A DNA stretch of 64,000 nucleotides. Source: Nemertoderma westbladi (lineage: Eukaryota; Xenacoelomorpha; Nemertodermatida; Nemertodermatidae). The position numbers and the translations under genes were made by a program. Position 1 is the stretch's first letter. Each line of letters opens with the position of its first letter. Below the pieces are notes generated by a model that saw only the letters and a list, made by a program, of their open reading frames with translations, was not told where the DNA came from and ran no database searches. The DNA lies in the NCBI GenBank assembly GCA_032718475.1, contig JAUCBJ010006054.1, forward strand, positions 1 to 64,000. Reading direction: 5' to 3'. This document shows, piece by piece, positions 39,301 to 56,400 of this stretch.

Positions 39301-40380
39301 TGTATTAATAAACACGTACCATCAGCTCCAAATAACAATGTACTAATAAACACGTACCATCAGCTCCAAATAACAATGTACTAATAAACACGTACCATCA
39401 GCTCCAAATATCATGTATTAATAAACACGTACCATCAGCTCCAAATAACAATGTACTAATAAACACGTACCATCAGCTCCAAATATCAATGTACTAATAA
39501 ACACGTACCATCAGCTCCAAATAACAATGTACTAATAAACACGTACCATCAGCTCCAAATATCAATGTACTAATAAACACGTACCATCAGCTCCAAATAA
39601 CAATGTACTAATAAACACGTACCATCAGCTCCAAATATCAATGTACTAATAAACACGTACCATCAGCTCCAAATATCAATGTACTAATAAACACGTACCA
39701 TCAGCTCCAAATAACAATGTACTAATAAACACGTACCATCAGCTCCAAATAACAATGTACTAATAAACACGTACCATCAGCTCCAAATATCATGTATTAA
39801 TAAACACGTACCATCAGCTCCAAATAACAATGTACTAATAAACACGTACCATCAGCTCCAAATATCAATGTACTAATAAACACGTACCATCAGCTCCAAA
39901 TAACAATGTACTAATAAACGTACCATCAGCTCCAAATAACAATGTACTAATAAACACGTACCATCAGCTCCAAATATCATGTACTAATAAACACGTACCA
40001 TCAGCTCCAAATATCATGTATTAATAAACACGTACCATCAGCTCCAAATAACAATGTACTAATAAACACGTACCATCAGCTCCAAATATCAATGTACTAA
40101 TAAACACGTACCATCAGCTCCAAATAACAATGTACTAATAAACGTACCATCAGCTCCAAATAACAATGTACTAATAAACGTACCATCAGCTCCAAATAAC
40201 AATGTACTAATAAACACGTACCATCAGCTCCAAATAACAATGTACTAATAAACACGTACCATCAGCTCCAAATAACAATGTACTAATAAACACGTACCAT
40301 CAGCTCCAAATAACAATGTACTAATAAACACGTACCATCAGCTCCAAATAACAATGTACTAATAAACACGTACCATCAGC

Positions 40381-41500
40381 TCCAAATATCATGTATTAAT
40401 AAACACGTACCATCAGCTCCAAATATCATGTATTAATAAACACGTACCATCAGCTCCAAATATCATGTATTAATAAACACGTACCATCAGCTCCAAATAT
40501 CATGTATTAATAAACACGTACCATCAGCTCCAAATAACAATGTACTAATAAACGTACCATCAGCTCCAAATAACAATGTACTAATAAACACGTACCATCA
40601 GCTCCAAATAACAATGTACTAATAAACACGTACCATCAGCTCCAAATAACAATGTACTAATAAACACGTACCATCAGCTCCAAATAACAATGTACTAATA
40701 AACACGTACCATCAGCTCCAAATATCATGTATTAATAAACACGTACCATCAGCTCCAAATATCATGTATTAATAAACACGTACCATCAGCTCCAAATATC
40801 ATGTATTAATAAACACGTACCATCAGCTCCAAATATCATGTATTAATAAACACGTACCATCAGCTCCAAATAACAATGTACTAATAAACACGTACCATCA
40901 GCTCCAAATAACAATGTACTAATAAACACGTACCATCAGCTCCAAATATCATGTATTAATAAACACGTACCATCAGCTCCAAATATCATGTATTAATAAA
41001 CACGTACCATCAGCTCCAAATATCATGTATTAATAAACACGTACCATCAGCTCCAAATATCATGTATTAATAAACACGTACCATCAGCTCCAAATAACAA
41101 TGTACTAATAAACGTACCATCAGCTCCAAATAACAATGTACTAATAAACACGTACCATCAGCTCCAAATAACAATGTACTAATAAACACGTACCATCAGC
41201 TCCAAATAACAATGTACTAATAAACACGTACCATCAGCTCCAAATAACAATGTACTAATAAACACGTACCATCAGCTCCAAATATCATGTATTAATAAAC
41301 ACGTACCATCAGCTCCAAATATCATGTATTAATAAACACGTACCATCAGCTCCAAATATCATGTATTAATAAACACGTACCATCAGCTCCAAATATCATG
41401 TATTAATAAACACGTACCATCAGCTCCAAATAACAATGTACTAATAAACACGTACCATCAGCTCCAAATAACAATGTACTAATAAACACGTACCATCAGC
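40381..41500 (+). repeat. Exact tandem 560-bp duplication
   Basis: Runs of four ATCATGTATT monomers start at 40381, 40717, 40941 and 41277. The first and third, and the second and fourth, are 560 bp apart. Copy 1 is 40381-40940 and copy 2 is 40941-41500; the following monomer (ATCAATGTACT at 41501) breaks the pattern. I saw no differences between the copies. Confidence 0.8.
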
Positions 41501-43330
41501 TCCAAATATCAATGTACTAATAAACACGTACCATCAGCTCCAAATAACAATGTACTAATAAACGTACCATCAGCTCCAAATAACAATGTACTAATAAACG
41601 TACCATCAGCTCCAAATAACAATGTACTAATAAACACGTACCATCAGCTCCAAATAACAATGTACTAATAAACACGTACCATCAGCTCCAAATAACAATG
41701 TACTAATGAACACGTACCATCAGCTCTAAATAACAATGTACTAATAAACACGTACCATCAGCTCCAAATAACAATGTACTAATAAACACGTACCATCAGC
41801 TCCAAATAACAATGTACTAATAAACACGTACCATCAGCTCCAAATAACAATGTACTAATAAACACGTACCATCAGCTCCAAATAACAATGTACTAATAAA
41901 CGTACCATCAGCTCCAAATAACAATGTACTAATAAACGTACCATCAGCTCTAAATATCATGTATTAATAAACACGTACCATCAGCTCCAAATAACAATGT
42001 ACTAATAAACGTACCATCAGCTCCAAATAACAATGTACTAATAAACACGTACCATCAGCTCCAAATATCATGTATTAATAAACACGTACCATCAGCTCCA
42101 AATAACAATGTACTAATAAACACGTACCATCAGCTCCAAATATCAATGTACTAATAAACGTACCATCAGCTCCAAATAACAATGTACTAATAAACACGTA
42201 CCATCAGCTCCAAATATCATGTATTAATAAACACGTTCCATCAGCTCCAAATAACAATGTACTAATAAACGTACCATCAGCTCCAAATAACAATGTACTA
42301 ATAAACACGTACCATCAGCTCCAAATAACAATGTACTAATAAACACGTACCATCAGCTCCAAATATCAATGTACTAATAAACGTACCATCAGCTCCAAAT
42401 AACAATGTACTAATAAACACGTTCCATCAGCTCCAAATAACAATGTACTAATAAACACGTACCATCAGCTCCAAATATCAATGTACTAATAAACGTACCA
42501 TCAGCTCCAAATAACAATGTACTAATAAACACGTACCATCAGCTCCAAATATCAATGTACTAATAAACGTACCATCAGCTCCAAATAACAATGTACTAAT
42601 AAACACGTACCATCAGCTCCAAATAACAATGTACTAATAAACACGTACCATCAGCTCCAAATATCAATGTACTAATAAACGTACCATCAGCTCCAAATAA
42701 CAATGTACTAATAAACACGTACCATCAGCTCCAAATAACAATGTACTAATAAACACGTACCATCAGCTCCAAATATCAATGTACTAATAAACGTACCATC
42801 AGCTCCAAATATCATGTATTAATAAACACGTACCATCAGCTCCAAATAACAATGTACTAATAAACGTACCATCAGCTCCAAATAACAATGTACTAATAAA
42901 CACGTACCATCAGCTCCAAATATCAATGTACTAATAAACGTACCATCAGCTCCAAATAACAATGTACTAATAAACACGTACCATCAGCTCCAAATAACAT
43001 GTATTAATAAACACGTTCCATCAGCTCCAAATAACAATGTACTAATAAACGTACCATCAGCTCCAAATAACAATGTACTAATAAACACGTACCATCAGCT
43101 CCAAATAACAATGTACTAATAAACACGTACCATCAGCTCCAAATAACAATGTACTAATAAACACGTACCATCAGCTCCAAATATCAATGTACTAATAAAC
43201 GTACCATCAGCTCCAAATAACAATGTACTAATAAACACGTACCATCAGCTCCAAATAACAATGTACTAATAAACGTTCCATCAGCTCCAAATATCATGTA
43301 TTAATAAACACGCACCATCAGCTCCAAATA

Positions 43331-46300
43331 TCAATGTACTAATAAACGTACCATCAGCTCCAAATAACAATGTACTAATAAACGTACCATCAGCTCCAAA
43401 TAACAATGTACTAATAAACACGTACCATCAGCTCCAAATATCAATGTACTAATAAACGTACCATCAGCTCCAAATAACAATGTACTAATAAACGTACCAT
43501 CAGCTCCAAATAACAATGTACTAATAAACGTACCATCAGCTCCAAATAACATGTATTAATAAACACGTACCATCAGCTCCAAATATCAATGTACTAATAA
43601 ACGTACCATCAGCTCCAAATAACAATGTACTAATAAACGTACCATCAGCTCCAAATATCATGTATTAATAAACACGTACCATCAGCTCCAAATAACAATG
43701 TACTAATAAACACGTACCATCAGCTCCAAATAACAATGTACTAATAAACACGTACCATCAGCTCCAAATAACAATGTACTAATAAACGTACCATCAGCTC
43801 CAAATAACAATGTACTAATAAACACGTACCATCAGCTCCAAATAACAATGTACTAATAAACACGTACCATCAGCTCCAAATATCATGTATTAATAAACAC
43901 GTACCATCAGCTCCAAATAACAATGTACTAATAAACACGTACCATCAGCTCCAAATATCATGTATTAATAAACACGTACCATCAGCTCCAAATAACAATG
44001 TACTAATAAACGTACCATCAGCTCCAAATAACATGTATTAATAAACACGTACCATCAGCTCCAAATATCAATGTACTAATAAACGTACCATCAGCTCCAA
44101 ATAACAATGTACTAATAAACGTACCATCAGCTCCAAATAACAATGTACTAATAAACACGTACCATCAGCTCCAAATAACAATGTACTAATAAACACGTAC
44201 CATCAGCTCCAAATAACAATGTACTAATAAACGTTCCATCAGCTCCAAATAACAATGTACTAATAAACGTACCATCAGCTCCAAATAACAATGTACTAAT
44301 AAACACGTACCATCAGCTCCAAATATCAATGTACTAATAAACACGTACCATCAGCTCCAAATATCATGTATTAATAAACACGTACCATCAGCTCCAAATA
44401 ACAATGTACTAATAAACACGTACCATCAGCTCCAAATATCATGTATTAATAAACACGTACCATCAGCTCCAAATAACAATGTACTAATAAACACGTACCA
44501 TCAGCTCCAAATAACAATGTACTAATAAACACGTACCATCAGCTCCAAATATCAATGTACTAATAAACGTACCATCAGCTCCAAATAACAATGTACTAAT
44601 AAACGTACCATCAGCTCCAAATAACAATGTACTAATAAACACGTACCATCAGCTCCAAATAACAATGTACTAATAAACACGTTCCATCAGCTCCAAATAA
44701 CAATGTACTAATAAACGTTCCATCAGCTCCAAATAACAATGTACTAATAAACGTACCATCAGCTCCAAATAACAATGTACTAATAAACACGTACCATCAG
44801 CTCCAAATATCAATGTACTAATAAACACGTACCATCAGCTCCAAATATCATGTATTAATAAACACGTACCATCAGCTCCAAATATAATGTATTAATAAAC
44901 ACGTACCATCAGCTCCAAATATAATGTATTAATAAACACGTACCATCAGCTCCAAATATCATGTATTAATAAACACGTACCATCAGCTCCAAATATCATG
45001 TATTAATAAACACGTACCATCAGCTCCAAATAACAATGTACTAATAAACACGTACCATCAGCTCCAAATAACAATGTACTAATAAACACGTACCATCAGC
45101 TCCAAATAACAATGTACTAATAAACACGTACCATCAGCTCCAAATATCAATGTACTAATAAACACGTACCATCAGCTCCAAATATCATGTATTAATAAAC
45201 ACGTACCATCAGCTCCAAATATCATGTATTAATAAACACGTACCATCAGCTCCAAATAACAATGTACTAATAAACACGTACCATCAGCTCCAAATATCAA
45301 TGTACTAATAAACACGTACCATCAGCTCCAAATATCATGTATTAATAAACACGTACCATCAGCTCCAAATATAATGTATTAATAAACACGTACCATCAGC
45401 TCCAAATATCATGTATTAATAAACACGTACCATCAGCTCCAAATATCAATGTACTAATAAACGTACCATCAGCTCCAAATAACAATGTACTAATAAACAC
45501 GTACCATCAGCTCCAAATATCATGTATTAATAAACACGTTCCATCAGCTCCAAATAACAATGTACTAATAAACGTACCATCAGCTCCAAATAACAATGTA
45601 CTAATAAACACGTACCATCAGCTCCAAATAACAATGTACTAATAAACACGTACCATCAGCTCCAAATATCAATGTACTAATAAACGTACCATCAGCTCCA
45701 AATATCAATGTACTAATAAACACGTACCATCAGCTCCAAATATCATGTATTAATAAACACGTACCATCAGCTCCAAATAACAATGTACTAATAAACGTAC
45801 CATCAGCTCCAAATAACAATGTACTAATAAACACGTACCATCAGCTCCAAATATCAATGTACTAATAAACGTACCATCAGCTCCAAATAACAATGTACTA
45901 ATAAACACGTACCATCAGCTCCAAATAACATGTATTAATAAACACGTTCCATCAGCTCCAAATAACAATGTACTAATAAACGTACCATCAGCTCCAAATA
46001 ACAATGTACTAATAAACACGTACCATCAGCTCCAAATAACAATGTACTAATAAACACGTACCATCAGCTCCAAATAACAATGTACTAATAAACACGTACC
46101 ATCAGCTCCAAATATCAATGTACTAATAAACGTACCATCAGCTCCAAATAACAATGTACTAATAAACACGTACCATCAGCTCCAAATAACAATGTACTAA
46201 TAAACGTTCCATCAGCTCCAAATATCATGTATTAATAAACACGTACCATCAGCTCCAAATATCAATGTACTAATAAACGTACCATCAGCTCCAAATAACA

Positions 46301-49300
46301 ATGTACTAATAAACGTACCATCAGCTCCAAATAACAATGTACTAATAAACACGTACCATCAGCTCCAAATATCAATGTACTAATAAACGTACCATCAGCT
46401 CCAAATAACAATGTACTAATAAATGTACCATCAGCTCCAAATAACAATGTACTAATAAACGTACCATCAGCTCCAAATAACATGTATTAATAAACACGTA
46501 CCATCAGCTCGAAATATCAATGTACTAATAAACGTACCATCAGCTCCAAATAACAATGTACTAATAAACGTACCATCAGCTCCAAATATCATGTATTAAT
46601 AAACACGTACCATCAGCTCCAAATAACAATGTACTAATAAACACGTACCATCAGCTCCAAATATCAATGTACTAATAAACGTACCATCAGCTCCAAATAA
46701 CAATGTACTAATAAACGTACCATCAGCTCCAAATAACAATGTACTAATAAACACGTACCATCAGCTCCAAATAACAATGTACTAATAAACACGTTCCATC
46801 AGCTCCAAATAACAATGTACTAATAAACGTTCCATCAGCTCCAAATAACAATGTACTAATAAACGTACCATCAGCTCCAAATAACAATGTACTAATAAAC
46901 ACGTACCATCAGCTCCAAATATCAATGTACTAATAAACACGTACCATCAGCTCCAAATATCATGTATTAATAAACACGTACCATCAGCTCCAAATATAAT
47001 GTATTAATAAACACGTACCATCAGCTCCAAATATAATGTATTAATAAACACGTACCATCAGCTCCAAATATCATGTATTAATAAACACGTACCATCAGCT
47101 CCAAATATCATGTATTAATAAACACGTACCATCAGCTCCAAATAACAATGTACTAATAAACACGTACCATCAGCTCCAAATAACAATGTACTAATAAACA
47201 CGTACCATCAGCTCCAAATAACAATGTACTAATAAACACGTACCATCAGCTCCAAATATCAATGTACTAATAAACACGTACCATCAGCTCCAAATATCAT
47301 GTATTAATAAACACGTACCATCAGCTCCAAATATCATGTATTAATAAACACGTACCATCAGCTCCAAATAACAATGTACTAATAAACACGTACCATCAGC
47401 TCCAAATATCAATGTACTAATAAACACGTACCATCAGCTCCAAATATCATGTATTAATAAACACGTACCATCAGCTCCAAATATAATGTATTAATAAACA
47501 CGTACCATCAGCTCCAAATATCATGTATTAATAAACACGTACCATCAGCTCCAAATATCAATGTACTAATAAACGTACCATCAGCTCCAAATAACAATGT
47601 ACTAATAAACACGTACCATCAGCTCCAAATATCATGTATTAATAAACACGTTCCATCAGCTCCAAATAACAATGTACTAATAAACGTACCATCAGCTCCA
47701 AATAACAATGTACTAATAAACACGTACCATCAGCTCCAAATAACAATGTACTAATAAACACGTACCATCAGCTCCAAATATCAATGTACTAATAAACGTA
47801 CCATCAGCTCCAAATATCAATGTACTAATAAACACGCACCATCAGCTCCAAATATCATGTATTAATAAACACGTACCATCAGCTCCAAATAACAATGTAC
47901 TAATAAACGTACCATCAGCTCCAAATAACAATGTACTAATAAACACGTACCATCAGCTCCAAATATCAATGTACTAATAAACGTACCATCAGCTCCAAAT
48001 AACAATGTACTAATAAACACGTACCATCAGCTCCAAATAACATGTATTAATAAACACGTTCCATCAGCTCCAAATAACAATGTACTAATAAACGTACCAT
48101 CAGCTCCAAATAACAATGTACTAATAAACACGTACCATCAGCTCCAAATAACAATGTACTAATAAACACGTACCATCAGCTCCAAATAACAATGTACTAA
48201 TAAACACGTACCATCAGCTCCAAATATCAATGTACTAATAAACGTACCATCAGCTCCAAATAACAATGTACTAATAAACACGTACCATCAGCTCCAAATA
48301 ACAATGTACTAATAAACGTTCCATCAGCTCCAAATATCATGTATTAATAAACACGTACCATCAGCTCCAAATATCAATGTACTAATAAACGTACCATCAG
48401 CTCCAAATAACAATGTACTAATAAACGTACCATCAGCTCCAAATAACAATGTACTAATAAACACGTACCATCAGCTCCAAATATCAATGTACTAATAAAC
48501 GTACCATCAGCTCCAAATAACAATGTACTAATAAACGTACCATCAGCTCCAAATAACAATGTACTAATAAACGTACCATCAGCTCCAAATAACATGTATT
48601 AATAAACACGTACCATCAGCTCGAAATATCAATGTACTAATAAACGTACCATCAGCTCCAAATAACAATGTACTAATAAACGTACCATCAGCTCCAAATA
48701 TCATGTATTAATAAACACGTACCATCAGCTCCAAATAACAATGTACTAATAAACACGTACCATCAGCTCCAAATAACAATGTACTAATAAACGTACCATC
48801 AGCTCCAAATAACAATGTACTAATAAACACGTACCATCAGCTCCAAATAACAATGTACTAATAAACACGTACCATCAGCTCCAAATATCATGTATTAATA
48901 AACACGTACCATCAGCTCCAAATAACAATGTACTAATAAACACGTACCATCAGCTCCAAATATCATGTATTAATAAACACGTACCATCAGCTCCAAATAA
49001 CAATGTACTAATAAACGTACCATCAGCTCCAAATAACATGTATTAATAAACACGTACCATCAGCTCCAAATATCAATGTACTAATAAACGTACCATCAGC
49101 TCCAAATAACAATGTACTAATAAACGTACCATCAGCTCCAAATAACAATGTACTAATAAACACGTACCATCAGCTCCAAATAACAATGTACTAATAAACA
49201 CGTACCATCAGCTCCAAATAACAATGTACTAATAAACGTTCCATCAGCTCCAAATAACAATGTACTAATAAACGTACCATCAGCTCCAAATAACAATGTA

Positions 49301-50400
49301 CTAATAAACACGTACCATCAGCTCCAAATATCAATGTACTAATAAACACGTACCATCAGCTCCAAATATCATGTATTAATAAACACGTACCATCAGCTCC
49401 AAATAACAATGTACTAATAAACACGTACCATCAGCTCCAAATATCATGTATTAATAAACACGTACCATCAGCTCCAAATAACAATGTACTAATAAACACG
49501 TACCATCAGCTCCAAATAACAATGTACTAATAAACACGTACCATCAGCTCCAAATATCAATGTACTAATAAACGTACCATCAGCTCCAAATAACAATGTA
49601 CTAATAAACGTACCATCAGCTCCAAATAACAATGTACTAATAAACACGTACCATCAGCTCCAAATAACAATGTACTAATAAACACGTTCCATCAGCTCCA
49701 AATAACAATGTACTAATAAACGTTCCATCAGCTCCAAATAACAATGTACTAATAAACGTACCATCAGCTCCAAATAACAATGTACTAATAAACACGTACC
49801 ATCAGCTCCAAATATCAATGTACTAATAAACACGTACCATCAGCTCCAAATATCATGTATTAATAAACACGTACCATCAGCTCCAAATATAATGTATTAA
49901 TAAACACGTACCATCAGCTCCAAATATAATGTATTAATAAACACGTACCATCAGCTCCAAATATCATGTATTAATAAACACGTACCATCAGCTCCAAATA
50001 TCATGTATTAATAAACACGTACCATCAGCTCCAAATAACAATGTACTAATAAACACGTACCATCAGCTCCAAATAACAATGTACTAATAAACACGTACCA
50101 TCAGCTCCAAATAACAATGTACTAATAAACACGTACCATCAGCTCCAAATATCAATGTACTAATAAACACGTACCATCAGCTCCAAATATCATGTATTAA
50201 TAAACACGTACCATCAGCTCCAAATATCATGTATTAATAAACACGTACCATCAGCTCCAAATAACAATGTACTAATAAATACGTACCATCAGCTCCAAAT
50301 ATCAATGTACTAATAAACACGTACCATCAGCTCCAAATATCATGTATTAATAAACACGTACCATCAGCTCCAAATATAATGTATTAATAAACACGTACCA
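43331..50400 (+). repeat. ~2.9-kb higher-order repeat with a 2,112-bp deletion form
   Basis: A run of mixed 36/38-bp monomers at 43331 recurs at 46262 and 48374, and paired AATATAATG monomers at 44878 recur at 46990 and 49883. Offsets are 2,931 then 2,112 bp for the first marker and 2,112 then 2,893 for the second. The simplest reading is a unit near 2.9 kb, repeated, where the middle copy lost about 819 bp (about 22 monomers) and the last lost one 38-bp monomer. Confidence 0.7.
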
Positions 50401-53400
50401 TCAGCTCCAAATATCATGTATTAATAAACACGTACCATCAGCTCCAAATATCATGTATTAATAAACACGTACCATCAGCTCCAAATAACAATGTACTAAT
50501 AAACACGTACCATCAGCTCCAAATAACAATGTACTAATAAACACGTACCATCAGCTCCAAATATCATGTATTAATAAACACGTACCATCAGCTCCAAATA
50601 TCATGTATTAATAAACACGTACCATCAGCTCCAAATAACAATGTACTAATAAACACGTACCATCAGCTCCAAATAACAATGTACTAATAAACACGTACCA
50701 TCAGCTCCAAATAACAATGTACTAATAAACACGTACCATCAGCTCCAAATATCAATGTACTAATAAACACGTACCATCAGCTCCAAATATCATGTATTAA
50801 TAAACACGTACCATCAGCTCCAAATATCATGTATTAATAAACACGTACCATCAGCTCCAAATAACAATGTACTAATAAACACGTACCATCAGCTCCAAAT
50901 AACAATGTACTAATAAACACGTACCATCAGCTCCAAATAACAATGTACTATTAAACACGTACCATCAGCTCCAAATATCAATGTACTAATAAACATGTAC
51001 CATCAGCTCCAAATATCATGTATTAATAAACACGTACCATCAGCTCCAAATATAATGTATTAATAAACACGTACCATCAGCTCCAAATATAATGTATTAA
51101 TAAACACGTACCATCAGCTCCAAATATAATGTATTAATAAACACGTACCATCAGCTCCAAATATCATGTATTAATAAACACGTACCATCAGCTCCAAATA
51201 TCATGTATTAATAAACACGTACCATCAGCTCCAAATAACAATGTACTAATAAACACGTACCATCAGCTCCAAATATCATGTATTAATAAACACGTACCAT
51301 CAGCTCCAAATAACAATGTACTAATAAACACGTACCATCAGCTCCAAATAACAATGTACTAATAAACACGTACCATCAGCTCCAAATAACAATGTACTAA
51401 TAAACACGTACCATCAGCTCCAAATATCATGTATTAATAAACACGAACCATCAGCTCCAAATATAATGTATTAATAAACACGTACCATCAGCTCCAAATA
51501 TAATGTATTAATAAACACGTACCATCAGCTCCAAATATCATGTATTAATAAACACGTACCATCAGCTCCAAATATCATGTATTAATAAACACGTACCATC
51601 AGCTCCAAATAACAATGTACTAATAAACACGTACCATCAGCTCCAAATAACAATGTACTAATAAACACGTACCATCAGCTCCAAATATCAATGTACTAAT
51701 AAACGTACCATCAGCTCCAAATATCAATGTACTAATAAACACGTACCATCAGCTCCAAATATCAATGTACTAATAAACACGTACCATCAGCTCCAAATAA
51801 CAATGTACTAATAAACACGTACCATCAGCTCCAAATAACAATGTACTAATAAACACGTACCATCAGCTCCAAATAACAATGTACTAATAAACGTTCCATC
51901 AGCTCCAAATAACAATGTACTAATAAACGTACCATCAGCTCCAAATAACAATGTACTAATAAACACGTACCATCAGCTCCAAATATCAATGTACTAATAA
52001 ACACGTACCATCAGCTCCAAATATCATGTATTAATAAACACGTACCATCAGCTCCAAATATAATGTATTAATAAACACGTACCATCAGCTCCAAATATCA
52101 TGTATTAATAAACACGTACCATCAGCTCCAAATATAATGTATTAATAAACACGTACCATCAGCTCCAAATATCATGTATTAATAAACACGTACCATCAGC
52201 TCCAAATATCATGTATTAATAAACACGTACCATCGGCTCCAAATATAATGTATTAATAAACACGTACCATCAGCTCCAAATATCATGTATTAATAAACAC
52301 GTACCATCAGCTCCAAATATCATGTATTAATAAACACGTACCATCAGCTCCAAATATCAATGTACTAATAAACACGTACCATCAGCTCCAAATATCATGT
52401 ATTAATAAACACGTACCATCAGCTCCAAATATAATGTATTAATAAACACGTACCATCAGCTCCAAATATCATGTATTAATAAACACGTACCATCAGCTCC
52501 AAATATCATGTACTAATAAACACGTACCATCAGCTCCAAATAACAATGTACTAATAAACGTACCATCAGCTCCAAATAACAATGTACTAATAAACACGTA
52601 CCATCAGCTCCAAATATCATGTATTAATAAACACGTACCATCAGCTCCAAATAACAATGTACTAATAAACACGTACCATCAGCTCCAAATATCAATGTAC
52701 TAATAAACGTACCATCAGCTCCAAATAACAATGTACTAATAAACACGTTCCATCAGCTCCAAATAACAATGTACTAATAAACACGTACCATCAGCTCCAA
52801 ATAACAATGTACTAATAAACGTACCATCAGCTCCAAATAACAATGTACTAATAAACACGTACCATCAGCTCCAAATAACAATGTACTAATAAACACGTAC
52901 CATCAGCTCCAAATAACAATGTACTAATAAACGTTCCATCAGCTCCAAATAACAATGTACTAATAAACGTACCATCAGCTCCAAATAACAATGTACTAAT
53001 AAACACGTACCATCAGCTCCAAATATCATGTATTAATAAACACGTACCATCAGCTCCAAATAACAATGTACTAATAAACGTACCATCAGCTCCAAATATC
53101 AATGTACTAATAAACACGTACCATCAGCTCCAAATATCATGTATTAATAAACACGTACCATCAGCTCCAAATATCATGTATTAATAAACACGTACCATCA
53201 GCTCCAAATATCATGTATTAATAAACACGTACCATCAGCTCCAAATATCATGTATTAATAAACACGTACCATCAGCTCCAAATATCATGTATTAATAAAC
53301 ACGTACCATCAGCTCCAAATAACAATGTACTAATAAACACGTACCATCAGCTCCAAATAACAATGTACTAATAAACGTTCCATCAGCTCCAAATAACAAT

Positions 53401-56400
53401 GTACTAATAAATGTACCATCAGCTCCAAATAACAATGTACTAATAAACACGTACCATCAGCTCCAAATATCATGTATTAATAAACACGTACCATCAGCTC
53501 CAAATAACAATGTACTAATAAACACGTACCATCAGCTCCAAATAACAATGTACTAATAAACGTTCCATCAGCTCCAAATAACAATGTACTAATAAACGTA
53601 CCATCAGCTCCAAATAACAATGTACTAATAAACACGTACCATCAGCTCCAAATATCATGTATTAATAAACACGTACCATCAGCTCCAAATAACAATGTAC
53701 TAATAAACACGTACCATCAGCTCCAAATAACAATGTACTAATAAACGTTCCATCAGCTCCAAATAACAATGTACTAATAAACGTACCATCAGCTCCAAAT
53801 AACAATGTACTAATAAACACGTACCATCAGCTCCAAATATCATGTATTAATAAACACGTACCATCAGCTCCAAATAACAATGTACTAATAAACGTACCAT
53901 CAGCTCCAAATATCAATGTACTAATAAACACGTACCATCAGCTCCAAATATCATGTATTAATAAACACGTACCATCAGCTCCAAATATCATGTATTAATA
54001 AACACGTACCATCAGCTCCAAATATCATGTATTAATAAACACGTACCATCAGCTCCAAATAACAATGTACTAATAAACACGTACCATCAGCTCCAAATAT
54101 CAATGTACTAATAAACGTACCATCAGCTCCAAATAACAATGTACTAATAAACACGTTCCATCAGCTCCAAATAACAATGTACTAATAAACACGTACCATC
54201 AGCTCCAAATAACAATGTACTAATAAACGTACCATCAGCTCCAAATAACAATGTACTAATAAACACGTACCATCAGCTCCAAATATCATGTATTAATAAA
54301 CACGTACCATCAGCTCCAAATAACAATGTACTAATAAACGTACCATCAGCTCCAAATAACAATGTACTAATAAACACGTACCATCAGCTCCAAATAACAA
54401 TGTACTAATAAACACGTACCATCAGCTCCAAATATCAATGTACTAATAAACACGTACCATCAGCTCCAAATATCATGTATTAATAAACACGTACCATCAG
54501 CTCCAAATATCATGTATTAATAAACACGTACCATCAGCTCCAAATAACAATGTACTAATAAACGTATCATCAGCTCCAAATAACATGTACTAATAAACGT
54601 ACCATCAGCTCCAAATAACAATGTACTAATAAACGTATCATCAGCTCCAAATAACAATGTACTAATAAACACGTACCATCAGCTCCAAATAACAATGTAC
54701 TAATAAACGTACCATCAGCTCCAAATAACAATGTACTAATAAACACGTACCATCAGCTCCAAATATCATGTATTAATAAACACGTACCATCATCTCCAAA
54801 TAACAATGTACTAATAAACGTACCATCAGCTCCAAATAACAATGTACTAATAAACGTACCATCAGCTCCAAATAACAATGTACTAATAAACACGTTCCAT
54901 CAGCTCCAAATATCATGTATTAATAAACACGTACCATCAGCTCCAAATATCATGTATTAATAAACACGTACCATCAGCTCCAAATAACAATGTACTAATA
55001 AACGTACCATCAGCTCCAAATAACAATGTACTAATAAACGTACCATCAGCTCCAAATAACAATGTACTAATAAACACGTTCCATCAGCTCCAAATAACAA
55101 TGTACTAATAAACGTACCATCAGCTCCAAATAACAATGTACTAATAAACGTACCATCAGCTCCAAATAACAATGTACTAATAAACACGTACCATCAGCTC
55201 CAAATAACAATGTACTAATAAACGTACCATCAGCTCCAAATATCATGTATTAATAAACACGTACCATCAGCTCCAAATATCATGTATTAATAAACACGTA
55301 CCATCAGCTCCAAATAACAATGTACTAATAAACACGTACCATCAGCTCCAAATATCAATGTACTAATAAACGTACCATCAGCTCCAAATAACAATGTACT
55401 AATAAACACGTACCATCAGCTCCAAATATCAATGTACTAATAAACGTACCATCAGCTCCAAATAACAATGTACTAATAAACACGTTCCATCAGCTCCAAA
55501 TAACAATGTACTAATAAACACGTACCATCAGCTCCAAATATCATGTATTAATAAACACGTACCATCAGCTCCAAATATCATGTATTAATAAACACGTACC
55601 ATCAGCTCCAAATATCATGTATTAATAAACACGTACCATCAGCTCCAAATATCATGTATTAATAAACACGTACCATCAGCTCCAAATAACAATGTACTAA
55701 TAAACACGTACCATCAGCTCCAAATATCATGTATTAATAAACACGTACCATCAGCTCCAAATATCATGTATTAATAAACACGTACCATCAGCTCCAAATA
55801 TCAATGTACTAATAAACACGTACCATCAGCTCCAAATATCAATGTACTAATAAACGTACCATCAGCTCCAAATAACAATGTACTAATAAACACGTTCCAT
55901 CAGCTCCAAATAACAATGTACTAATAAACACGTACCATCAGCTCCAAATATCATGTATTAATAAACACGTACCATCAGCTCCAAATATCATGTATTAATA
56001 AACACGTACCATCAGCTCCAAATATCATGTATTAATAAACACGTACCATCAGCTCCAAATATCATGTATTAATAAACACGTACCATCAGCTCCAAATAAC
56101 AATGTACTAATAAACACATACCATCAGCTCCAAATATCAATGTACTAATAAACGTACCATCAGCTCCAAATAACAATGTACTAATAAACACGTTCCATCA
56201 GCTCCAAATAACAATGTACTAATAAACACGTACCATCAGCTCCAAATAACAATGTACTAATAAACGTACCATCAGCTCCAAATAACAATGTACTAATAAA
56301 CACGTACCATCAGCTCCAAATATCATGTATTAATAAACACGTACCATCAGCTCCAAATAACAATGTACTAATAAACGTACCATCAGCTCCAAATAACAAT

